This document shows positions 13,392-17,504 of a stretch of DNA of 17,504 bases, in pieces. The position numbers were made by a program, and so were the translations under genes. The notes under the pieces are model-generated. The model was given only the letters and a program-made list of their open reading frames with translations. It made no database searches and had not been told where the DNA came from. Each line of letters begins with the position of its first letter. Position 1 is the first letter of the stretch. Origin of the DNA: Clostridiaceae bacterium (GTDB lineage Bacteria > Bacillota_A > Clostridia > Acetivibrionales > Acetivibrionaceae). The DNA lies in contig JAAZCB010001267.1 of the NCBI GenBank assembly GCA_012513545.1, positions 1-17,504 of the forward strand, given 5' to 3'.

Positions 13392-13538
13392 TCAACCCCT
13401 TGCCCTTACAATATATGACTTTGTTCTATAGCATTCTTCGAAAGGTGATATTATTTCACATTTTGATATATTTTCAGGGCACCAATAATCATAAGCAAAG
13501 TCGCTCTGATTAGTTATTAATGCCTTATCCTTAAGCAA
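13392..13538 (-). CDS. Small protein of unknown function, 48 residues
   Basis: The frame starts at TTG 13538, one base after the upstream gene's stop, and ends at 13392, seven bases before the initiator's GTG. GGAG lies about 14 bases upstream inside the previous gene, so translation probably depends on coupling. The peptide has a protein-like composition and three cysteines (C20, C27, C36) in DYWCPENISKCEII and FEECYR, which might bind metal. It fills what would otherwise be an empty 150-bp gap in a tightly packed operon. I do not recognise it. Confidence 0.55.
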   Translation of the reverse strand: MLKDKALITNQSDFAYDYWCPENISKCEIISPFEECYRTKSYIVRARG

Positions 13539-13539
13539 T

Positions 13540-13923
13540 TTAGTAAGCTAAGCTCCTGCTTAACATTTTGTTGTTTTTATTCCGGAAAACTACAGGTACC
13601 GAATAAGGTTTTAAGTTTTTTAATATTTTATTCGTTTCCGTGTTCACTTGGCTTTGATATTTTTTTAAATTTTCCTCCGTTGGAACAACACCTTGTAAAA
13701 TTAAATGTCTAACATTTCCTCTTCTAACATACTGATTCCAACCATCAAGACTATTTATATCAATAGGATTTGTATCGATGCTTAATATAACATCTATCGT
13801 TTGTGATTGTTTTTGCCTATCTTCTATTTTAGCAATTATTTCATATGATCCATTGAGTTCCCTAACCTTATCTATTACAGCCTTCACTTTTTGCATCTTT
13901 AATAATTCAAATGTTTGCTTCAT
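13540..13923 (-). CDS. Hypothetical early phage protein, 127 residues
   Basis: The ATG at 13923 follows GAGGAGA, a strong ribosome binding site. The protein begins with a basic helical segment (MKQTFELLKMQKVKAVIDKV), then a beta-rich middle (YEIIAKIEDRQKQSQTIDVI) and a C-terminal KPYSVPVVFRNKNNK stretch. No membrane segment, signal peptide or cysteine is present. It lies in the early operon between the excisionase region and the replication genes. No family is recognised. The same frame stays open without a stop for 48 codons upstream of the ATG, back to a TAA at 14068-14070, so an older, longer form is conceivable, but the binding site supports this start. Confidence 0.7.
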   Translation of the reverse strand: MKQTFELLKMQKVKAVIDKVRELNGSYEIIAKIEDRQKQSQTIDVILSIDTNPIDINSLDGWNQYVRRGNVRHLILQGVVPTEENLKKYQSQVNTETNKILKNLKPYSVPVVFRNKNNKMLSRSLAY

Positions 13924-13988
13924 TTTCTTGTCTCCTCGTATTTTATTTGATAAATTGTAAGAATTAGTTATAATAATATTGTGTTCTA

Positions 13989-14045
13989 CAATAATTTTCG
14001 CAGTCCTTGCTTCCCGGCTTTCGACTGCGCTTAAATTAATATTGT
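13989..14045. repeat. Imperfect long inverted repeat with a 7-bp GC-rich core
   Basis: CGCAGTC (13999-14005) and GACTGCG (14023-14029) flank a 17-nt loop. Outside the core the dyad continues imperfectly for about 12 bp per side (ACAATAATTTT against AATTAATATTGT). Neither side has a T-run, so it is not a terminator. It is GC-rich compared with its surroundings and would form a stem in the early mRNA just before the 127-residue gene. Confidence 0.5.
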
Positions 14046-14067
14046 GGGCTTTCGGATGTAGTTTCTG

Positions 14068-14115
14068 TTATACAGCAGGAATTGCACCTTTTTTTAATTT
14101 AATACTATCTTTCAA
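14068..14115 (-). pseudogene. Possible truncated small gene, 15 codons
   Basis: TTG at 14115 overlaps the stop of the preceding small ORF (TTGA) and has GAGGTGA just upstream, the pattern of a coupled start. It stops after 15 codons (MKDSIKLKKGAIPAV). The seven-A run inside it is a possible indel site, and both shifted frames remain open for 10 to 20 more codons, so the original frame cannot be told. Confidence 0.25.
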
Positions 14116-14216
14116 ACAATCACCTCACCTGCAATCATTATTATTGTTACACATACCAACTTGAATCCTATTAGTTGATTGTCATCTGTGAACTTTGTCC
14201 AAAATCTTTTAATCAT
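14112..14216 (-). CDS. Small single-helix membrane protein, 34 residues
   Basis: The ATG at 14216 has AGGGGG at 14225-14230, good spacing. The product has a basic N-terminus (MIKRFWTKF), a short acidic stretch, and one hydrophobic helix (LIGFKLVCVTIIMIAGEVIV) running to the stop. Its binding site overlaps the stop of the 97-residue gene upstream, so it belongs to the early operon. Function unknown. Confidence 0.5.
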   Translation of the reverse strand: MIKRFWTKFTDDNQLIGFKLVCVTIIMIAGEVIV

Positions 14217-14228
14217 TTACTTTTCCCC

Positions 14229-14522
14229 CTAATCAAATTTAAATATGCTTGTTCTTAAAAAACTTCCTATTTCCTTAGTGTCAAATTCATAACTCCTGCT
14301 GTATATTTGTCCTTCAACCATTACCTGGTCATTAAGCTCATAACCCATCCTTGATAATCTGTTCATTACAGTTGCTCGATTTGTATAAATCTTAATTTTT
14401 TTAATATCGTAGTCTATTACAATACTTGTTTCAGTATCTTCAAGCTGAGCTATCTGCTTTATACTTTTTCTTTTTGTTTCCGATGATTTAAGTAATGCCT
14501 CCCTGCTCATTCCTTTTGCCAT
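14229..14522 (-). CDS. Hypothetical early protein, 97 residues
   Basis: The chosen start is ATG 14522, eight bases after GGAAG; a GTG two codons earlier is too close to that site. The N-terminus is basic and helical (MAKGMSREALLKSSETKRKS), followed by a beta-strand-rich domain: TSIVIDYDIKKIKIYTNRA, TVMNRLSRMGY, and IYSRSYEFDTKEIGSFLRT. The middle pattern, a pair of strands then a short helix with paired basic residues, recalls small unnamed proteins common in clostridial mobile elements, but I cannot name a family. It is the first gene after the excisionase-like one, across 103 bp without a clear terminator. Confidence 0.65.
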   Translation of the reverse strand: MAKGMSREALLKSSETKRKSIKQIAQLEDTETSIVIDYDIKKIKIYTNRATVMNRLSRMGYELNDQVMVEGQIYSRSYEFDTKEIGSFLRTSIFKFD

Positions 14523-14625
14523 AGTCACTACTTCCTTTCTTGAGTTCTATTCCTAACTCTTCGTGAAATGAATTAAAGAGAGTTTATAACTTATAGTGGT
14601 AGTATGTTTACATTAGGAATATGAT

Positions 14626-14817
14626 TTATAATTGTCTGCCCTCTTTTGTAGCTTTGTCTAACCACTCTTCCATCATCGGAACATTAATTTTTGTATACTG
14701 TCCTATTTTAATTGTTGGAACAGTTTTATCTGTATAACATAGCTCATAAAGACGGTCACGACCAATTCCAAAACGTTTAGCTGCCTCCGAAATACTTAAA
14801 AGATATCGATTTTTCAT
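14626..14817 (-). CDS. Excisionase-like helix-turn-helix protein
   Basis: The 63-residue protein has the excisionase-family winged HTH: YLLSISEAAKRFGIGRDRLY (5-24), then a wing (TIKIGQYTKINVPMMEEWLD, about 35-54). Length and motif match Tn916 Xis and phage Xis-type proteins, which bend DNA at the attachment site and push the integrase toward excision. ATG 14817 has AGGAGGGAG upstream. It follows the Cro-like gene by 14 bp, so it is under the lytic promoter and silenced by the repressor, which fits a role in excision. A plain DNA-binding regulator of the same fold cannot be excluded. Confidence 0.75.
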   Translation of the reverse strand: MKNRYLLSISEAAKRFGIGRDRLYELCYTDKTVPTIKIGQYTKINVPMMEEWLDKATKEGRQL

Positions 14818-14831
14818 ACTATAGCTCCCTC

Positions 14832-15023
14832 CTACTCATTAAAAAATAATATTGAAACATCCTCGTTTAATGCATCCGCTATCTTTAGCATCAAATCACG
14901 TCTTGGCTCTATCCTTCTATGTTCAATGTCACTAAGTGATTGTCTTGATATACCAAGCAATTTTGCTAAGTCGCTTTGTTTAATTCCTTTTTCTACTCTT
15001 TTAGCCTTTAATTTATAAGTCAA
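14832..15023 (-). CDS. Cro-like XRE-family regulator
   Basis: The start is TTG 15023, because GGAGGTGA lies five to six bases upstream of it; upstream TTG/ATG codons at 15041 and 15038 lie before that site and have none of their own. The 63-residue product is almost entirely one XRE helix-turn-helix (LKAKRVEKGIKQSDLAKLLG, then ISRQSLSDIEHRRIEPRRDL). A single small HTH domain, first in the leftward operon and divergent from the repressor, is the Cro position. It probably binds the same three operators and shuts down repressor synthesis. Its own translation start is about 33 nt downstream of the predicted transcript start. Confidence 0.8.
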   Translation of the reverse strand: MTYKLKAKRVEKGIKQSDLAKLLGISRQSLSDIEHRRIEPRRDLMLKIADALNEDVSILFFNE

Positions 15024-15041
15024 TACTTTCACCTCCATCAA

Positions 15042-15058
15042 TGTACCTTATTGGTACA
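15042..15058. promoter_or_regulatory. Operator 1
   Basis: TGTACC-TTATT-GGTACA is a perfect dyad, extended by A/T on each side. It overlaps the predicted start point of the leftward promoter (about 15056), so a bound repressor or Cro would block initiation there. Confidence 0.8.
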
Positions 15059-15062
15059 TCTG

Positions 15063-15092
15063 ATTATATAGTGCCACTTCGGTACTTGTCAA
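15063..15092 (-). promoter_or_regulatory. Leftward early promoter
   Basis: On the minus strand TTGACA (15092-15087) and TATAAT (15068-15063) are both perfect hexamers, 18 bp apart. The 17-bp operator 2 fills the spacer exactly. This promoter would drive the Cro-like, excisionase-like and replication genes. Confidence 0.8.
15070..15086. promoter_or_regulatory. Operator 2
   Basis: AGTGCC-ACTTC-GGTACT is the same dyad with one mismatch between arms. It lies between the -35 and -10 of the leftward promoter. Confidence 0.75.
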
Positions 15093-15110
15093 GACTTTTG
15101 TAAAATTATT

Positions 15111-15139
15111 TTGACTTTTTGTCACCACTTTGGTACACT
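15111..15139 (+). promoter_or_regulatory. Rightward repressor promoter
   Basis: TTGACT (15111-15116) and TACACT (15134-15139) are 17 bp apart. The weaker -10 suits a maintenance promoter. Operator 3 overlaps the spacer and -10, which would allow autoregulation. Confidence 0.6.
15121..15137. promoter_or_regulatory. Operator 3
   Basis: GTCACC-ACTTT-GGTACA keeps the 5-bp centre and one strong half-site (GGTACA) with a degenerate left arm. It overlaps the repressor promoter. Confidence 0.6.
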
Positions 15140-15168
15140 TAACATATAAAATTTTTAGGAGTAGTTGT

Positions 15169-16032
15169 ATGAACAAACTAAGTTCAAATATTAAATTTCT
15201 TAGAAAACAAAAGGGCTTGAGTCAAAAAGAATTAGCAGATTTGCTTAATGTATCGAGGGTTACTATAACCAGATACGAAAACGGTACCAGAGAACCAGAT
15301 ATAACTATGATACATAAAATTGCTGAGGTTTTGGAGACCACAGCTGCAGAATTAATGAAGTTGGATAGTTCAGGAAGTGATAACTATGAAAACAAATTGG
15401 GTTATTATGATATTTATAATTTTATCCAAAGATATCATGATTCCTTGTATTCCAATTTACTTGTAGTTTTAAAAGAACATATTACTGATTATCCTATGCT
15501 TGGAGAGATGAATTATAAACGAGAATTTGAGGAAGGGATTAAAAATGCTGTTGATTTAATACTACAAGAATTAACCATTCAACTATTAGAAAAGATTATA
15601 CATGGCACGAAATCAAAAATATTCAATTATATAAAAAATACAATTTCAACTTATAATGAAAAAGCAATTAGCGAATCATTACAAAACGCTAAAGATATTC
15701 TATACGAGGAATCTGGGGAGATAATTGAGAATGTACTTTTAGAATATGCAACAATTAACTTTATCGAAGAAATAAAAAAACAAACACCTATGGAATTTTA
15801 CGGTCCTACTATATATCCGGATATTAAAAAAGCGAGTGATGATTTAATTTATTCTATAACTTACAATATCCAAGCCATATTGGTCAGTGAATTATACGGA
15901 AGTATTCTGTTTTTATTAATACAGAATTATTATTTAAATCTAAACGAAGAAGGCAGAGCCAGAATACTAAACTATATATCAGACTTATCCGACAATCAAA
16001 AATATACAAAAGATAATGATAATGATAAATAA
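15169..16032 (+). CDS. CI-like repressor with XRE HTH and unusual helical C-terminus
   Basis: The start is ATG 15169 with AGGAG seven bases before it. Residues about 4-60 form an XRE helix-turn-helix (LRKQKGLSQKELADLLNVSR, then VTITRYENGTREPDI). The remaining 220 or so residues are predicted helical, rich in Asn, Glu and Lys, with no S24 peptidase signature (no Ala-Gly cleavage site followed by a Ser/Lys pair) and no HEXXH motif. It is therefore not an ordinary SOS-cleaved CI. No ImmA-type metallopeptidase is encoded beside it. Induction by protein binding, as known for the Stl repressors of phage-inducible islands, is an inference. It represses the divergent early operon through the three operators and is followed by the integrase on the same strand, 20 bp away. 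Confidence 0.8.
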   Translation: MNKLSSNIKFLRKQKGLSQKELADLLNVSRVTITRYENGTREPDITMIHKIAEVLETTAAELMKLDSSGSDNYENKLGYYDIYNFIQRYHDSLYSNLLVVLKEHITDYPMLGEMNYKREFEEGIKNAVDLILQELTIQLLEKIIHGTKSKIFNYIKNTISTYNEKAISESLQNAKDILYEESGEIIENVLLEYATINFIEEIKKQTPMEFYGPTIYPDIKKASDDLIYSITYNIQAILVSELYGSILFLLIQNYYLNLNEEGRARILNYISDLSDNQKYTKDNDNDK

Positions 16033-16052
16033 TTTTAAGAAGGTGAACATTC

Positions 16053-17267
16053 GTGGCTAACAAACCAAAGATAAATTCAAATATTAACGGGCAAGAATAT
16101 TATCGCACCAGGATAACTATTGGTCATGATGAAAAAGGTAAACCTATTAGGAAAAGCTTCTATGGTTCATCAAAGAGTGATGCAGAGAATAAAAAGAAAC
16201 AGTATATAAAGGATCTTGAAGCAGGATTAAATCCGGACTTAGCAATTCAATCACTTAGTCAAGCAATGTATACTTGGTTATGGGATATTGAGAAACGCTC
16301 CGGCAATAAATCTTCTACCTTTGAACGTTATGAGGGAATATATAGAAACTATATTAAAGACTCAAGTATTGGACTATTGAAAATATCCGATATAAATAAA
16401 CTTGCAATACAAAAAAACTATAATCTTTTACAGGATGAAGGCAAAAGCTATTCACAAATAAGTAACCTTCATAAATTACTAAATAAATTTTTCTATTATG
16501 CAGAATCAGAAGGCTATTTAATCAAGAATCCCTGTAAAGGACTTAAGATTCCAAAATGTGATGAAGATGAAATTGAGGAAGAGGACAAAGCTGTTGAAAC
16601 ATTTAGCCAGGACGAATTGAATATCCTAATCGATAGCATAGGATTTAAAAAATTACGTTTTATTATAATGTTTGCTGTTCTAACAGGAATAAGACAAGGA
16701 GAATTACTTGCAATAGAAAAATCAGATTTAACTGAAACATCTACAGTAAAAATAAACAAAACTCTTCGTTCTATCAAAGTGTTTGATGAAGATAATGAAG
16801 ACAACAAGAAAAACAAGGACAAAAATAAATACGAATTAAAAGTTACAAGACCAAAAACAAAGTCTTCAAGGAGAGAAGTTCCTATACCCGAAATATTAAA
16901 GCAAGAATTAAAAAAATTAGAAAAACTTATTGCAACAGAAAAGTTAAAGCTTGGACCTGCATATAATGAAAATAAATTACTGTTCCCTTCACAAACGGGT
17001 ACATATATAGATGCTAAGAATTTACGTCGTTCATGGGAGCGTGCTTTAAAAAGTGCAGGCATACCTCAGAAAAAGTTCCATGCACTAAGACATACCTACG
17101 CTACCCGGTTGTTTGAGAACGGCACCTCAATTTTAACGGTATCAAGATTGCTTGGACATAGATCCATAAGAACTACTGAAATCTATACCCATGTACTTGA
17201 AGATATTAAAGCAGCAGAAGTAGAATGTTTGAATAACATGTTTAACAAAGCTATTATATCAAAATAA
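16053..17267 (+). CDS. int: Phage-type tyrosine recombinase (integrase)
   Basis: The start is GTG 16053 with AGAAGGTGA just upstream. The 404 residues comprise an N-terminal arm-binding domain (about 1-60, with YYRTRITIGHDEKGKPIRKS), a core-binding SAM-like domain (about 65-165) and a catalytic domain (about 180-400). Catalytic residues are all visible: R214 in TGIRQGELL, K270 in PKTKSSRREVPIP, H343 and R346 in HALRHTYATRL, H369 in LGHRSIRTTEIYTH and nucleophile Y378. The domain plan is that of the Tn916/lambda-type Int found in Firmicutes phages and conjugative elements. It stops at a double TAATAA, followed by a terminator, and reads toward the 3' end of the tRNA gene that is its likely target. 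It appears intact. Confidence 0.95.
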   Translation: MANKPKINSNINGQEYYRTRITIGHDEKGKPIRKSFYGSSKSDAENKKKQYIKDLEAGLNPDLAIQSLSQAMYTWLWDIEKRSGNKSSTFERYEGIYRNYIKDSSIGLLKISDINKLAIQKNYNLLQDEGKSYSQISNLHKLLNKFFYYAESEGYLIKNPCKGLKIPKCDEDEIEEEDKAVETFSQDELNILIDSIGFKKLRFIIMFAVLTGIRQGELLAIEKSDLTETSTVKINKTLRSIKVFDEDNEDNKKNKDKNKYELKVTRPKTKSSRREVPIPEILKQELKKLEKLIATEKLKLGPAYNENKLLFPSQTGTYIDAKNLRRSWERALKSAGIPQKKFHALRHTYATRLFENGTSILTVSRLLGHRSIRTTEIYTHVLEDIKAAEVECLNNMFNKAIISK

Positions 17268-17271
17268 TAAT

Positions 17272-17297
17272 CCTGTCACTATGGCAGGCTTTTTTTA
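17272..17297 (+). terminator. Intrinsic terminator of the repressor-integrase operon
   Basis: CCTGTC and GGCAGG form a 6-bp stem (one G-U pair) with an ACTAT loop, followed by C and seven T. It starts four bases after the integrase stop. Confidence 0.85.
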
Positions 17298-17309
17298 TTA
17301 AATTTTACT

Positions 17310-17331
17310 AAAGGGCTAAAAAAGGGCTAAA
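17310..17331. repeat. Perfect 11-bp tandem repeat, likely integrase arm sites
   Basis: AAAGGGCTAAA occurs twice in a row, about 50 bp from the tRNA 3' end and on the element side. Directly repeated short sites between an integrase gene and the attachment core are typical binding sites for the N-terminal arm-binding domain of such integrases. Confidence 0.6.
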
Positions 17332-17332
17332 A

Positions 17333-17349
17333 TGAAATGCTCGATTTCA
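17333..17349. repeat. 6-bp inverted repeat next to the attachment site
   Basis: TGAAAT and ATTTCA flank GCTCG. It may be an Int or Xis site, or part of the tRNA transcript's 3' trailer; the lack of a strong T-run on the minus strand makes it a poor terminator. Confidence 0.35.
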
Positions 17350-17377
17350 CTTAAACCCTTTGCTTTGTTGCAATTAG

Positions 17378-17400
17378 TGAGCCATGAGGGATTCGAACCC
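17378..17400. other. Right attachment-site region (inferred)
   Basis: The 3' end of the tRNA gene, containing the T-arm, is the usual crossover core for integrases of this kind, and the integrase gene abuts it. The tRNA reads as complete, so the element supplies or preserves this end. The exact core cannot be fixed without the other copy, which is not in the window. Confidence 0.55.
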
Positions 17401-17450
17401 CCGACGAACAGATTCGAAGTCTGCCACTCTATCCCCTGAGCTAATGGCCC
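17378..17450 (-). tRNA. tRNA-Arg, anticodon UCG
   Basis: The 73-nt gene folds into a full cloverleaf: acceptor GGGCCAT with ATGGCTC (one G-U pair), D stem GCTC/GAGT, anticodon stem GCAGA/TCTGT with loop CTTCGAA, and T arm GGGGG-TTCGAAT-CCCTC. Anticodon TCG reads codon CGA. The discriminator is A and the CCA end is not encoded. Confidence 0.95.
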
Positions 17451-17461
17451 GTGACTTGTTT

Positions 17462-17490
17462 ATTATATTATAAATAGTTATTGTTTTCAA
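17462..17490 (-). promoter_or_regulatory. tRNA-Arg promoter
   Basis: On the minus strand TTGAAA (17490-17485) and TATAAT (17467-17462) are 17 bp apart, and the -10 ends 11 bp before the tRNA. This lies on the host side of the attachment site. Confidence 0.8.
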
Positions 17491-17504
17491 TAAAAGATTA
17501 AAAA

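Noticed and set aside
16514..17062. Minus-strand 182-codon ORF inside the integrase gene
   Set aside because: It is fully antisense to conserved integrase codons and its translation is Ser/Phe/Leu-rich low-complexity, the usual shadow of an AT-rich gene.

Overview
The window is AT-rich DNA with strong GGAGG-type ribosome binding sites and many TTG/GTG starts, typical of a low-GC Firmicute, most likely a clostridial or tissierellial relative. I see no species-level marker. Nearly all of it is one end of an integrated temperate phage or phage-derived element sitting at the 3' end of a tRNA-Arg(UCG) gene at the right edge. The partner attachment site is not in the window, so the element continues past the left edge.

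Right to left: tRNA-Arg on the minus strand (17378-17450) with its promoter; an int-proximal attachment region with an 11-bp tandem repeat; then, on the plus strand, a phage-type tyrosine integrase preceded by a repressor that has an N-terminal HTH and a long helical C-terminus but no recognisable autocleavage domain. Divergent from these, a leftward early operon starts at a promoter carrying three related operators. It encodes a Cro-like HTH protein, an excisionase-like protein, several small unknown proteins, a lambda-O-like initiator with apparent iterons and an AT-rich stretch inside its own gene, and a DnaC-like helicase loader. A three-region sigma-70-family factor follows. Opposite the gap between loader and sigma factor lies a candidate small antisense RNA on the plus strand, with its own promoter, two 10-bp hairpins and a terminator.

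The largest object, 2110-10636 (minus), is the remains of one gene for a phage polyvalent protein of about 2,840 residues. Its domains in order are a glycine/alanine-rich hydrophobic region, an HEITH zincin peptidase, a GNAT acetyltransferase, two ADP-ribosyltransferase-like domains, a ParB-like domain, coiled coils and a long conserved C-terminal region. It is interrupted by a -1 frameshift near 8450, an in-frame TAG at 4374-4376 and a second frameshift at an A6 run at 2317-2322. Two of these are mended by adding one base to an A/T run, so sequencing error must be weighed against prophage decay or recoding. A short motif of the D-I-R-Y-S-L-K type recurs five times, at or near the domain edges.

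Left of this come an ArpU-like late regulator, a 411-bp gap, a zinc-ribbon membrane protein, two adjacent short tandem-repeat arrays (4 x 11 bp and 3 x 9 bp), and a multi-helix membrane protein cut by the window edge. No terminase, portal, capsid or tail gene is visible. The gene set therefore covers the lysogeny, excision, replication and regulatory modules plus one giant virion-type protein, and the structural module is either further left or missing.
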